From NCBI GenBank assembly GCA_943367755.1, contig CALRKB020000001.1:252275-316274 (forward strand): a stretch of 64,000 nucleotides of DNA, read 5' to 3'. The position numbers and the translations under genes are program-made. The notes beneath the pieces were generated by a model. That model was not told where the DNA came from and did not search any database. It was given only the letters and a program-made list of their open reading frames with translations. This stretch comes from PCC-6802 sp943367755. GTDB taxonomy: Bacteria; Cyanobacteriota; Cyanobacteriia; Pseudanabaenales; Pseudanabaenaceae. Shown here piece by piece: positions 54,319 through 63,917 of the stretch. How positions within the stretch are numbered: the first letter of the stretch is position 1; each line of letters opens with the position of its first letter.

Positions 54319-55740
54319 ATGAACGATGATGATACGGATGACCTCAGTTTTGAGGAGATTCTGGCTGAACTAAATTACAAACAGGCGCAGCGCACCCTCC
54401 GTGATATTGTTGACAACCTGGATCTCACGCCACGGGAGCGCCAAGGGCTTGAATCTGATTTAGAAGGGCTACAGCAGATGCTTGATAAGTTAGAGCATCA
54501 GGTTGTCCAAATTGCCGTATTTGGTATGGTAGGGCGTGGAAAGTCATCTTTGCTGAACGCCCTCTTGGGCGAGGAGGTATTTTCTACTGGGCCAATTCAC
54601 GGCGTGACGAGGACGAGTCAGTCAGCTAACTGGAAAGTATCACGGGAGGCGATCGCTGGTAGCGACAGTCAGGCAATTATGCGGGTATCGATGAAAGGGT
54701 TTGGCTCCGCCCGCATTGAGCTAATCGATACACCGGGCATTGATGAGGTGGACGGTGAGGTACGCGCTGAACTAGCCGCTCAGGTGGCGCAGCAAGCAGA
54801 TCTGATTTTGTTTGTGGTTGCGGGCGATATGACCAAGGTTGAATACGAAGCGCTCTCAGAATTGCGTGAAGCCAGCAAACCTATCTTACTAGTCTTCAAT
54901 AAAATCGATCAGTACCCCATGCCCGATCGCATGGCAATTTACGCCAAAATTAGGGATGAGCGGGTGCGCCAAATTTTGTCTGAAGATGAAATTGTGATGG
55001 CTGCGGCTTCACCATTGGTAGCCAAGGCAATCCCACAAGCAGACGGCTCCTACGACGCCGAACTAGTATCGGGTAAACCCCAAGTCGATGAGCTGAAGTT
55101 AAAGATCCTAGACGTGCTCGATCGCGAAGGTAAGGCTCTGGTGGCACTGAATACGATGATTTTCACGGATGCGATCCAAGAGCGCTTAGTGCAGCGCAAA
55201 ATGGGCATTCGCGATCGGCGTGCCAATCGGATCATTTGGAATGCTGTAATTACTGAGGCTGTGGCGATCGCGGTTAATCCTGTGACTGTGCTCGACGTGA
55301 TTAGCACGGCAGTAATTAATATCTCCATGATTCTGGCTTTATCTAAACTATACGGGATTAATATGACCAATCAAGGCGCGATCTCCTTGATGCAGAAAAT
55401 TGCTATTAGTATGGGTGGCATCAGTGCCAGCGAACTGTTAGCAACTTTAGGGCTGGGTTCGCTCAAAAGCCTTCTAGGCATAGCTGCTCCGGTAACGGGA
55501 GGGCTGTCAATGGGAGCCTATGTATCGGTGGCAATTACACAGGCGGGTGTAGCGGGTGTATCTGCCTATGCGATCGGTTTGGTGACGAAGCAATACCTGG
55601 CTAATGGAGCCTCTTGGGGACCCCAGGGGCCAAAAGCAGTTGTCAGCCAGATTCTCTCAAATCTTGATGAGACTTCAATTCTGGCTAGAATTAAAGATGA
55701 ATTGCGTACCAAGCTCGATCTCAGTCGCATGGGCAGTTGA
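54319..55740 (+). CDS. Era/Dynamin-like GTPase with DUF697 domain
   Basis: Protein of 473 residues. The GTPase domain (about 70-270) has G1 GMVGRGKSSLL near residue 76, G3 DTPGIDE and G4 NKID, with a coiled helical lead (1-65). The C-terminal half (about 300-470) is hydrophobic, with several Gly-rich helices of the DUF697 type, suggesting membrane insertion or attachment. The family is common in cyanobacteria and the role is unproven. It is the first gene of a same-strand run with two FHA proteins, 116 bases before the next. Confidence 0.87.
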   Translation: MNDDDTDDLSFEEILAELNYKQAQRTLRDIVDNLDLTPRERQGLESDLEGLQQMLDKLEHQVVQIAVFGMVGRGKSSLLNALLGEEVFSTGPIHGVTRTSQSANWKVSREAIAGSDSQAIMRVSMKGFGSARIELIDTPGIDEVDGEVRAELAAQVAQQADLILFVVAGDMTKVEYEALSELREASKPILLVFNKIDQYPMPDRMAIYAKIRDERVRQILSEDEIVMAAASPLVAKAIPQADGSYDAELVSGKPQVDELKLKILDVLDREGKALVALNTMIFTDAIQERLVQRKMGIRDRRANRIIWNAVITEAVAIAVNPVTVLDVISTAVINISMILALSKLYGINMTNQGAISLMQKIAISMGGISASELLATLGLGSLKSLLGIAAPVTGGLSMGAYVSVAITQAGVAGVSAYAIGLVTKQYLANGASWGPQGPKAVVSQILSNLDETSILARIKDELRTKLDLSRMGS

Positions 55741-55856
55741 ATTTCTCATATAAAAAGAGTTAAGCGATCTCGATCGCATAACAATACATGTTGCGATCGC
55801 ACACCACCCACAAATAATCCGCTAAACTAAACACAAAATGCCAGGACGCCAAGAAG

Positions 55857-56309
55857 ATGAGCGAACTAATTTTAGAATGGAAAGAGGCAGGGGCATCACA
55901 AACCCAAACAATTAGCAAATCGACAACCATCGGTCGCGATCCCGCTCGTTGCAACCTGATTTTGTCGCATCCTACAGTTTCTGGCCTGCATGCGATGATT
56001 TATTTTCGCGACACAGATGGTCTGTTTTACCTGCGCAACCTGCGCGATAGCAATCCCCCAGTTGTCGATGGGAGAAACCTAGTGCAAGGAGAAGCCCCTT
56101 TACACCAGGGTAGTAAAATCTATCTCGGACAAGTCATGCTTACGGTAACGAAAGTCTCTGCCCATGGAGGTCAGGGTGAGTATGGACTTAAATGTACTAA
56201 CGTTGCCTGTGGGCGCGTTTCTCCCTACGATCATCTCAAGTTAGTCTGTCCCTGGTGCGGTACTTCCCTCGCTGCGGCACCCAGCGTGATTATGCCCGTT
56301 AGAAATTAG
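55857..56309 (+). CDS. FHA-domain protein with C-terminal zinc ribbon
   Basis: Protein of 150 residues. The FHA domain (about 20-100) has TIGRDPARCNLILSHPTVSGLHA, with the conserved Arg, Ser and His that bind phosphothreonine. A four-cysteine ribbon (CTNVACG and CPWCG, about 116-138) follows. It starts 116 bases after the GTPase gene and 8 bases precede the next FHA gene, so these two are co-transcribed. The Ser/Thr kinases of the cell are its likely partners. Confidence 0.88.
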   Translation: MSELILEWKEAGASQTQTISKSTTIGRDPARCNLILSHPTVSGLHAMIYFRDTDGLFYLRNLRDSNPPVVDGRNLVQGEAPLHQGSKIYLGQVMLTVTKVSAHGGQGEYGLKCTNVACGRVSPYDHLKLVCPWCGTSLAAAPSVIMPVRN

Positions 56310-56317
56310 TTGAAGAG

Positions 56318-58753
56318 GTGAGCATGACGTCGAGTGACTGGAATATCGAACTAAGTTGGCAAGATCCTACAACTAAGGAGCAACGTCAAGAGCAGTTCAT
56401 ACCTCCGATCGCGGTTGGTAAAGATGCATCGCGTTTGCCTGTGGAACTCTCAGGAGAGCCTGTAGCACAGCTCGTTCTGGCTGATGGACAAATTTCTCGT
56501 TACCATGCTTTGATTGCTGTGGAACCGGGTGGAGCAAATAGCCTCCTCCTAATTGACCAAAATAGTACTAATGGCGTCACCATCAATGGCGTGCGACAGA
56601 GTCAGATTGCCTTAAATAGTGGCGATCGCATCGGAATTGGTACCTGCGAAATTTTCATCAAATTTTCTATCCCTGCTTCCGCTGCTACGGTTGTCGCTAC
56701 TGCTAAACTGCCTACAGGCGGAACTCCTATCCTTACGACACCGCCACCTGCTCCTACTCCTCCTTCTCCCATATCAACAATTCAGCTAGCGTGGGAAGAT
56801 CCCACCACCGGCGAACTACAGAAACAGTTCTATCAACCTCCAATTGCCCTAGGGCGAGAAGAAGCCCGCATGCCATCAGAAATGCGTGGGTTGCCAGTGA
56901 CAAAATTGAAGTTCAATAGCCTGCAAGTTTCCCGCTACCATGCCCTGATTGATATTGTGCCGGATCATCCATCGCAATTTGAAATTAGCGATCGCGGCAG
57001 TTCAGGTGGGACTTTTGTGAACGACCAACGCCAAACCAGTCACATACTTGCGAACGGCGATGTGATTCAAATTGGTACATATCAAATTACCGTATCCACT
57101 ACTCCCAGCCAATCTGCGACTAATTCGCCACCATCAGTTAGCTCATCCACAATTCTATTTAATCCTAATACAGGCAACCCCGATCCCAAAATAGCCGCTA
57201 CTCAAGCTGTACCTGCCGTTGCTGCGACAGTGCAGGCATTTCCGCCACCGAGCTTTCAATTGCAAAAAATCACCGTACAGGATCTCTATGCCACTGGACT
57301 ACCTGTGTATGAGTCAACTTATGCTGCAATTGGCGCTGGTGTGGGCAGTTTTATCTGGGTAAACTTACTGAGAATTTATGGTGTTGACGCTGATAAAATC
57401 GCTGCCATAGGTTTGGAATCCAAGCCCTATGCTCGCTATCAAAGACTTTGCCTCAATTCACAAATTCCGGCGCACGAAAGGTTACGCTCCAATTCCGATT
57501 CCTGCCCCGATAATATTTGGGGCTGGCCTAGTTATGCCTTGCGCGAAGCCTGGCACGATCTGACGCACGGTCGCGCCGATTCAGCATTTAAGTATCTCTG
57601 GCAGGTGTTTGCCGAGCCAACTTTGGCAGAGACCTACACACCCAGATCCGGCAACGTATTTGATTCCATCGATCGCGAAACAAAACGGATCGGCTGGGAT
57701 CGAATCTATCGTTACGGTCGCATCCTGTCGATTCGTCAAACTACGGATGGGCGCTATGCGATCGCCGTTTCCCTAGGTCAAGGCAAGCATTGTTTCTGGT
57801 TGAGTCAATACGTACACCTATCCCCAGGCTACGCTGCCATTCAGTTTTTGCCAGATTTACAGGAATATCGGATCAATACAGGTGATTTTACGTCTGTAGT
57901 CAACGCCTACGAAGAACACGATTACGTCTACGATCGCTTAGAAAAACATGGTGGAACGCTGATGATTCGGGGCAGGGGAATTGTGGCATCACGGATTGTG
58001 CAGCGCATCCACGAAGCTAGACGCAAGAATCCCAAGATTTCTCTATTGCACTTAATGCGATCGCCCAAACCCAAGGGTAACAAGTATGGTGCCGCCCAAC
58101 GTGCTGTCGAAAATCATTTTGAATTTCAACCATTTAACTGGCCTAAAGCTTGCTGGGGGGGCGATCTGCGGGCTGAATTGGAAGAGGCCGATCCCAGACG
58201 CCGCCAAGAACTACTCGCCGATTGGGGTGGCACCACTACTGCCGATCGCGGTGATTGGAAACGCATTGTCCAAGAAGGGATAGACCAGGGGTGGTATCAA
58301 ATTGCCTTTGGGGAAGTGGAGCGAGTGGAACAGAGTCCCGAAAAGCGAACCATTACTTACATCCACGAACGTGGTTTCAGAGGGCAAATCAAACTGGAAG
58401 CTGACTTTATCGTTGATGCTACGGGCTTAGATGCCAAAGTTAAGGTCAATCCTCTATTTGCAGACCTTGTGGATCACTACAAACTACCAATCAATGGGCT
58501 CGGTCGCCTTACCGTCACTAATGACTTTGAGCTAGCTGAAATGCGCAACGATCGCGGACGCATGTACGCCGCAGGTGCCCCCACCTTAGGTGGTCCATAC
58601 GCTGCGGTTGATAGCTTCCTAGGCTTACAATATGCGGCGCTTGTAGCAGTCGATCACCTGACAGCGGCACGGGCTCCGCAGTTGAAATATTTGAATGGCT
58701 TGCGATCGCTCTGGCAATGGTTGAAATGGGTATTTAACAAACCACCGACATGA
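56318..58753 (+). CDS. Double-FHA protein fused to a flavin/NAD-binding oxidoreductase domain
   Basis: Protein of 811 residues. Two FHA modules (about 25-120 and 160-262) look like an internal duplication: both begin with a WxDPTT sequence, then a PPIAxGxxxxRxP stretch, and both have SRYHALI. A Pro/Ser/Thr-rich linker follows (about 265-310). The C-terminal 480 residues resemble FAD-dependent monooxygenases or oxidoreductases: a GAGVGS dinucleotide-binding turn near residue 336, a second GRGIVASR turn near 550, and DFIVDATGLD near 700. Identity of the substrate is unknown. The fusion suggests phosphorylation-guided placement of a redox enzyme; that is inference. Confidence 0.82.
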   Translation: MSMTSSDWNIELSWQDPTTKEQRQEQFIPPIAVGKDASRLPVELSGEPVAQLVLADGQISRYHALIAVEPGGANSLLLIDQNSTNGVTINGVRQSQIALNSGDRIGIGTCEIFIKFSIPASAATVVATAKLPTGGTPILTTPPPAPTPPSPISTIQLAWEDPTTGELQKQFYQPPIALGREEARMPSEMRGLPVTKLKFNSLQVSRYHALIDIVPDHPSQFEISDRGSSGGTFVNDQRQTSHILANGDVIQIGTYQITVSTTPSQSATNSPPSVSSSTILFNPNTGNPDPKIAATQAVPAVAATVQAFPPPSFQLQKITVQDLYATGLPVYESTYAAIGAGVGSFIWVNLLRIYGVDADKIAAIGLESKPYARYQRLCLNSQIPAHERLRSNSDSCPDNIWGWPSYALREAWHDLTHGRADSAFKYLWQVFAEPTLAETYTPRSGNVFDSIDRETKRIGWDRIYRYGRILSIRQTTDGRYAIAVSLGQGKHCFWLSQYVHLSPGYAAIQFLPDLQEYRINTGDFTSVVNAYEEHDYVYDRLEKHGGTLMIRGRGIVASRIVQRIHEARRKNPKISLLHLMRSPKPKGNKYGAAQRAVENHFEFQPFNWPKACWGGDLRAELEEADPRRRQELLADWGGTTTADRGDWKRIVQEGIDQGWYQIAFGEVERVEQSPEKRTITYIHERGFRGQIKLEADFIVDATGLDAKVKVNPLFADLVDHYKLPINGLGRLTVTNDFELAEMRNDRGRMYAAGAPTLGGPYAAVDSFLGLQYAALVAVDHLTAARAPQLKYLNGLRSLWQWLKWVFNKPPT

Positions 58754-58832
58754 GAAGGGAAAGAATGAAGAGCGAAGAATGAAGCGTTATCAATAGACAG
58801 ATTCTATATCCCACATCCCACACCCGAAACAA

Positions 58833-59261
58833 ATGACTCCCACACTTCTTGGTAGATGGCAAACACGCTTACTCCTACTCGCTACTGTAGGAGCATTAAT
58901 TACGATACCTTTTGCTCTAAATCTCAATAGTGTTATACCTTTCTGGATTTTGGGCTACATTGCTTTTTTTGGTGTATTTTTCTGGGATGTGCTGTATGAC
59001 TATATTCAAAAAAGGCGTTGGGATCGCGACTGGCCGGGGGTCTACCAACTAGCGGCCGGTATTTGGGAAGCCATATTTTTAGCGATTCTATTGAGCATTC
59101 TTAAAAACATTCAGTTTGGATTGCCTGGCGTCCTGGTATTCGATCTGGGAATATTTATTTTCCATTACAGTTGTGTGTGGCTGGGTATTTACATTGCATC
59201 GCAATCGATCATGCGACTCATTTTCCCCCGCTGGCGTTTTCGCGGTGGCCAGTGGTTATAG
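58833..59261 (+). CDS. Small integral membrane protein
   Basis: Protein of 142 residues with four hydrophobic helices (about 11-32, 36-52, 78-94 and 100-125). Between helices 2 and 3 lies a charged loop (YDYIQKRRWDRDWPG), and the C-terminus is RFRGGQWL. No domain is recognised. It follows the FHA-oxidoreductase gene by 79 bases on the same strand and may be its membrane partner; I have no direct evidence. Confidence 0.65.
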   Translation: MTPTLLGRWQTRLLLLATVGALITIPFALNLNSVIPFWILGYIAFFGVFFWDVLYDYIQKRRWDRDWPGVYQLAAGIWEAIFLAILLSILKNIQFGLPGVLVFDLGIFIFHYSCVWLGIYIASQSIMRLIFPRWRFRGGQWL

Positions 59262-59415
59262 GTGATGGCATAAATTTATTATTGCTGTAAAAATCCATTG
59301 GCATAGGGGGCGGGTTTTGGACAAGCGTTAACGATGACAATCAAAAACTTCTAGCCAAACCTGCCCGTACATAAAGCGCATTGATGGGAAATTTACAGGT
59401 GGAAATTATTTTCTG

Positions 59416-60198
59416 CTATGTAGTTGCAGTAGGCCAAACATAGTTTGTTCCATTTGCCTGGTTATATTCCTGCTGAGCTTTAATGAAAAGCTCTCTCGAT
59501 TTGCGGGTCACCTGGTTAAATTCCAACTGCTCTCCATTTGGACCTTTGCAGTAGAACAAAGACCAGCCATGAAAATCACCGAATTCTGCGTCCGAGTAGC
59601 CTTCCACAAAGTAATCGGGGTTAGGATCGTTCCAAAATTTGTTGGCAGTGTATTTGAGCGCAACTTTTCTTCTTTCTTCTTCCGAATTGACATGGACGAT
59701 CCGGTTGCAGGCAACATCAATTCCCCGCTTTTGGCATTCTTCTTCTAACGTGATGGCAAACTTATTCAGATCCACATCATCCTTGACATGGAAAGAAATG
59801 TGAGATGCATTGGCATAGCCAACACCACTAGGAAGCTTACTAATTGCATTTGGGGCATTAGGATTCAACTTGGCATCGCGGAAATGGATGAGTTCGACCA
59901 CAGTATTACCAAAGGAAACAAACCTTACATCTAATGCCTCTTTTGACCCATCTCTTACATCTGGACCCCCCAGTTCGCGAGGATCGATGCTTCGTTCTAT
60001 AGCTTCAAGATCCTCTTTCTGAAACATGGTGTTATGAACTACCTCACCGATAAATCCATCACCGCTCATAGCAATCCTGCCGCCTAAGATATCTATATAA
60101 AATTCGATGGATTTTGCCATATCGTCGACGGTTACACCAAAGTGTTGTACTCCCTGTAGGTAATTTCCCAAGACTGAACTACTGGTCTGAATAGACAT
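59416..60198 (-). CDS. VOC family protein (two glyoxalase-fold modules)
   Basis: Protein of 260 residues from the ATG at 60198, which is preceded by AGGAG with normal spacing. The open frame continues to 60534 but that part does not look coding. Two vicinal-oxygen-chelate modules are visible. Metal-ligand candidates are His in VQHFGVTV and Glu in VVELIHF (module 1), and His in SHISFHV and Glu in QLEFNQV (module 2). The family includes dioxygenases, glyoxalases and epimerases; the substrate is unknown. Confidence 0.82.
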   Translation of the reverse strand: MSIQTSSSVLGNYLQGVQHFGVTVDDMAKSIEFYIDILGGRIAMSGDGFIGEVVHNTMFQKEDLEAIERSIDPRELGGPDVRDGSKEALDVRFVSFGNTVVELIHFRDAKLNPNAPNAISKLPSGVGYANASHISFHVKDDVDLNKFAITLEEECQKRGIDVACNRIVHVNSEEERRKVALKYTANKFWNDPNPDYFVEGYSDAEFGDFHGWSLFYCKGPNGEQLEFNQVTRKSRELFIKAQQEYNQANGTNYVWPTATT

Positions 60199-60358
60199 AT
60201 GTTGCTCCTGGTGAGAACGTTTAAAGTTAAAATTAATCGAGATATAAGCACTACGTAAGTATATTAGGACACAATAGTAGAGATAGGTAGTGATTCGTAA
60301 TACTAGTTCAGCGTAAGGGGTAAATACGACAAAATTACTGAGATACTGAGACTTCGCA

Positions 60359-60646
60359 TCATATTTTCTCAAAGTTGCAACGCTCGAGAACCTTATACTC
60401 TCGCTCAACACTTTCATTGCCCTGCAAATCGGCAGGAATCTTCTCCACCTTTGTCCGATAGACAGGGGTGCCGCCCCGTGCTTGACATGCTCGTATTTCA
60501 GCATTCTCGCGATCGGTAGCGATCGCGAGACCAACCAAACTCAAAACGAGAATAAGCACCAGTGCTATTAGCACCCGATTGGAGGGCGATCGCAGTATTT
60601 TTAGCTGCATCATCTTCTGAAACAATGAAGATATGGGATTCGCCAT
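60359..60646 (-). CDS. Hypothetical protein with one membrane helix
   Basis: Protein of 95 residues with a single hydrophobic helix (about 24-43, VLIALVLILVLSLVGLAIA) and a C-terminal soluble part with two Cys (RACQARGG and LERCNFEKI) that could form a disulfide outside the cytoplasm. No known family recognised. It is on the same strand as galT (about 42 bases downstream of it) and may share its transcript. Confidence 0.6.
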   Translation of the reverse strand: MANPISSLFQKMMQLKILRSPSNRVLIALVLILVLSLVGLAIATDRENAEIRACQARGGTPVYRTKVEKIPADLQGNESVEREYKVLERCNFEKI

Positions 60647-60688
60647 GTTACCTCTCTAGGAAAACAATTGAACGGATCGAGACCTTAT

Positions 60689-61708
60689 TTAATCATAACT
60701 AGACGGTCGATCGGGGATCTTGACATCGCGCAGAAATTTAGCGCTATTCTCTGGCATCGATGTGTTGATATACATACCACTACCAATCTCAAATCCAGCG
60801 GATTTAGATACGCGTGGTACGATCGCGAAATACCAGTGAAAATAGTCTGTATAGGTTTCATCAGTTGGGATAGAGCGGATCGTGAAGTTGTAGTCGGGAT
60901 TATTTAGGCCATGATAGAGCTTTGCCAAAACTGTTTTGAGCGTGAATGCGAGATCGGCAAGCTCTGCATCCGTGGTGTCATCAAAGGAAGAAGCATGACG
61001 ACGGGGATAAATCCACAGGTGAAATGGCGAGAGCGCCGCATAGGGAATAAACGCGACAAAGTGTTCGCTCTCCAGTACTATTCTCTCTTGAGCATCTAAC
61101 TCATCCTGTAAATTGCGGCAAAATATGCACTCGCCTGTGTCATCAAAGTAGCGAATTGCTTCATCAATGCGGACGCGAAATTGATGGGGCACGATTGGAA
61201 TCGCAGCGATTTGGGAGTGGGGGTGTTCTATGGAAGTACCAGCCGATTCGCCATGATTTTTAAAGATGATAATTGCTTCAATACGAGGATCTTTTCTGAT
61301 CTCAATGTAGCGCTGACGGTAGGCGATGAGAATATTCTCAACATCCGCAATTGTCATTAGAGCTAGAGTGAGATCGTGGCGGGGGTGCTCGACGATCACC
61401 TCATGGAGGCCCACACCTGAGATGATTCTGTGGAGGCCTTCCACCTTGCGGGTGCGATCGCCAATAGCAGATAGCGCGGGATATTTGTTCGGGACTACGC
61501 GTACTTGCCAGCCATCGCCAGCACGAAGACAGAATGTTTCTAAATTCAGATCGTCTTCATTCCCAGGGCAAAATGGGCAATAAGGTTTATAGGTGGGAAT
61601 TTTGTCAGTCTGATGGCTGGGTTTGATAAACTCATGCGGTCTTTTGGCTCTCTCAGTCGCAAAGATTACCCAGTCCTTTGTAATTGGATTTTGTCTAAGC
61701 TCTGGCAT
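60689..61708 (-). CDS. galT: Galactose-1-phosphate uridylyltransferase
   Basis: Exchanges UMP between UDP-glucose and galactose-1-phosphate in the Leloir pathway. The 339-residue protein begins MPELRQNPITKDWVIFA, has a zinc-binding Cys pair in CPFCPG, and the active-site HIT-like motif HPHSQI near residue 163 within GTSIEHPHSQ. A further HLWIYPRRH motif binds metal. The other Leloir genes are not nearby. It diverges from the P450 gene. Confidence 0.93.
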   Translation of the reverse strand: MPELRQNPITKDWVIFATERAKRPHEFIKPSHQTDKIPTYKPYCPFCPGNEDDLNLETFCLRAGDGWQVRVVPNKYPALSAIGDRTRKVEGLHRIISGVGLHEVIVEHPRHDLTLALMTIADVENILIAYRQRYIEIRKDPRIEAIIIFKNHGESAGTSIEHPHSQIAAIPIVPHQFRVRIDEAIRYFDDTGECIFCRNLQDELDAQERIVLESEHFVAFIPYAALSPFHLWIYPRRHASSFDDTTDAELADLAFTLKTVLAKLYHGLNNPDYNFTIRSIPTDETYTDYFHWYFAIVPRVSKSAGFEIGSGMYINTSMPENSAKFLRDVKIPDRPSSYD

Positions 61709-61895
61709 ATCGCAATCATTCTGTATATCGATCGCCCAATACTACACATAAGCATGGATCGCAAGGTGAATTGACCAACCACACCAAAAGTGTAAAGCAT
61801 CTTAACAACTATGCACTATGCGATCGCAGATCCAAGATCGAAATCGTGAGCGTATATAGGGTGAATGCAAAAAAGTAGTCCGAGGAACAAAAATT

Positions 61896-63125
61896 ATGGC
61901 GATCGCTCAGCAAAAACAACCATATAACCTATTGGCACCAGAGTCTCTAGCCGATCCCTATCCACTCTACAAACGGATGCGAGAAACAGATCCAGTCTAC
62001 TACTCAGAAACTAACCAATTCTGGGTATTAACGCGGTACAACGATGTTAAAGATGCTCTGCACAACGATCGCCTTAGTGCCGATCGCAGTGCCTTGTTTG
62101 CTAACCAGTTGGGCAGTCTAGATCTGGGCATAATTCAGAATTTCCTGAAGCTAACTGGCAATTTCATGATTGAGAAAGATCCCCCCGATCATACGCGGAT
62201 GCGCAAGTTGGCAAATCAAGGATTTACCGCGCGTGCCTTGGAAAGCTGGCGATCGATTATTCAGGATACGACCGATCGGCTGCTGGATCGCGTGCAAGAT
62301 CGACACAGCATGGATATTGTTGCTGACCTGTCTGTACCGCTGCCAGCATTGATCATTGCTGATATCTTCGGCGTGCCAGAAAAGGACAGAGGCAACCTGA
62401 TTGAATGGGCTTCCGATATCGGTACTTTTTGGGGAGCACCAGCTACAGACAATATTGAAGCAGTCGCTCGTAAGGCAGACAGCAGCGCTATTTTATTCAC
62501 AGAATTGATGCAGCAAATTATTGCCGATCGCCGCCACAATCTCGGCACCGATATGATTAGCCTGCTGATCGCCGCCTATGCCGAAAATGGCTTGGACTTT
62601 GAACAGCTACCTTCTCTTTGCATTCTGATCTTAAATGCTGGACACCTGACTACCACTGACCTGATCCCCAACGGAGTCAATGCTCTGCTGCAACATCCCG
62701 AGCAATTGCAAAAACTTAAAGATAACCCCGCACTAATCAATTCCGCTGTGGAGGAAATGATTCGATATGATACACCTGCGCCGTTTTTATTTCGGATTGC
62801 CAAGGAAAATCTGACTATTGATGGCAAAGAAATTCCCGCTGGAAGTGTCGTAGCTCTGGGATTAGGTGCCGCCAACCACGACCCCGAGAAATTCACATCA
62901 CCTGGAACCTTCGATATTACGAGATCGCCCAACGAGCATATTGGCTTTGGACAAGGTGTGCATTTCTGTTTGGGTGCTGTGCTGGCACGAATGGAATTAT
63001 CCATTTGCTTTGCTACCCTTCTCAGACGCATGCCCAATATGAGATTCGATCCGGATCTTCCTGCCATGCTAAAGCATACAAGTTTGGTATTTAAGGGATT
63101 CGAAACGCTGGCCGTCAAGTTCTAG
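61896..63125 (+). CDS. Cytochrome P450
   Basis: Soluble bacterial-type P450 of 409 residues with no membrane anchor. Features: I-helix LNAGHLTTTDL near residue 248, K-helix ExxR in VEEMIRYD, and the heme loop GFGQGVHFCLG with ligand Cys358. The I-helix motif is AGHLTT instead of AGxET, so the usual acid of the proton relay is replaced. A good SD (GAGGAAC) lies about 8 bases before the ATG. No ferredoxin reductase is adjacent; the [2Fe-2S] ferredoxin in this window could donate electrons. Substrate unknown. Confidence 0.95.
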   Translation: MAIAQQKQPYNLLAPESLADPYPLYKRMRETDPVYYSETNQFWVLTRYNDVKDALHNDRLSADRSALFANQLGSLDLGIIQNFLKLTGNFMIEKDPPDHTRMRKLANQGFTARALESWRSIIQDTTDRLLDRVQDRHSMDIVADLSVPLPALIIADIFGVPEKDRGNLIEWASDIGTFWGAPATDNIEAVARKADSSAILFTELMQQIIADRRHNLGTDMISLLIAAYAENGLDFEQLPSLCILILNAGHLTTTDLIPNGVNALLQHPEQLQKLKDNPALINSAVEEMIRYDTPAPFLFRIAKENLTIDGKEIPAGSVVALGLGAANHDPEKFTSPGTFDITRSPNEHIGFGQGVHFCLGAVLARMELSICFATLLRRMPNMRFDPDLPAMLKHTSLVFKGFETLAVKF

Positions 63126-63281
63126 CGATCACCTTTCGGCTCAATAGTTCGGTAAGAGTAGCGCTAATACTGTTCAGTTAAGCCTTAAGCAGTACTGTGA
63201 ATCGCGAAAGTTCGTTTTCCGGCATCAGAAGCATTCCCTCTATCTTTTCGTTTTCTTGATGGAAACTTTGCTCTTGTTTTC

Positions 63282-63511
63282 TTGACAACTCTTGAATTAC
63301 TTCTAGAAATTGTTGAGTTCGATCAAACTGCTGCTGCAATTTATGGCTTGATTAGAAGTGAACCACAAAGTAGGGGGCTTGTCATTGGCTCAATGGATAT
63401 GCTGATTGCTGCGCATGCCTTGAGCTTGCAAGTTACCCTTGTAAGCAACAATACAATGTTAGAGAGTTTTCGCGCATTGCTAATCTGCCTCTAGAAAACT
63501 GGGCAGAATAA
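63282..63511 (+). pseudogene. VapC-type PIN toxin remnant, truncated and frameshifted
   Basis: The frame holds the C-terminal half of a VapC ribonuclease: EFDQTAAAIYGLIR, then GSMDMLIAAHAL (PIN acidic residues) and VTLVSNNT. The N-terminal third (with the first catalytic Asp) is missing. After LESF the frame shifts: the family ending RIANLPLENW appears in the next frame and stops at 63511, while the original frame ends at 63494. No VapB antitoxin is seen upstream. It is therefore probably inactive. Confidence 0.75.
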
Positions 63512-63659
63512 ACTACTGCCAACGAACTAAAACATGTGATCGCATTCTATTTGTGTTAACCGGGTTGCCGTTAGCGAGCGTTATACTGAAGAATTTTTAA
63601 AACTGAAAAGGTTTACATCTAAAGCTTGATAATCTGTATGTAGCCTTCTACCCACTACT

Positions 63660-63857
63660 ATGATCCTGCCAACGGATGATCCGACGGAAACCCTCAAACG
63701 AAAAGCCACAATTTTTATCTTGGTACTGATGAGTTTAGCAACAATGATTGCTACAGCTCTTCATGCGTTTGAACCTCAGCCTCATCCCATATCATTAGTA
63801 ATTCCTCCACTTACAGCGATCATATACTTGAGTCTTCTACTCTATTTAATTAAGTAG
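63660..63857 (+). CDS. Short membrane ORF, probably a truncated gene
   Basis: 65 residues: a charged start (MILPTDDPTETLKRK), then two hydrophobic helices (about 17-34 and 43-64). It reads like the N-terminal sensor segment of a longer membrane protein. It stops just where DNA with a transposase end begins, so it is likely cut by an insertion. A genuine small membrane protein remains possible. Confidence 0.5.
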   Translation: MILPTDDPTETLKRKATIFILVLMSLATMIATALHAFEPQPHPISLVIPPLTAIIYLSLLLYLIK

Positions 63858-63917
63858 ACTTTATCGGCAATAAGAGGGTGGATCTAGAATCAGTGATTTC
63901 CTATCTTCACCCTCAAC

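Noticed and set aside
60199..60534. N-terminal extension of the VOC protein
   Set aside because: Composition is not like the family, and an ATG with AGGAG at 60198 gives a normal start.
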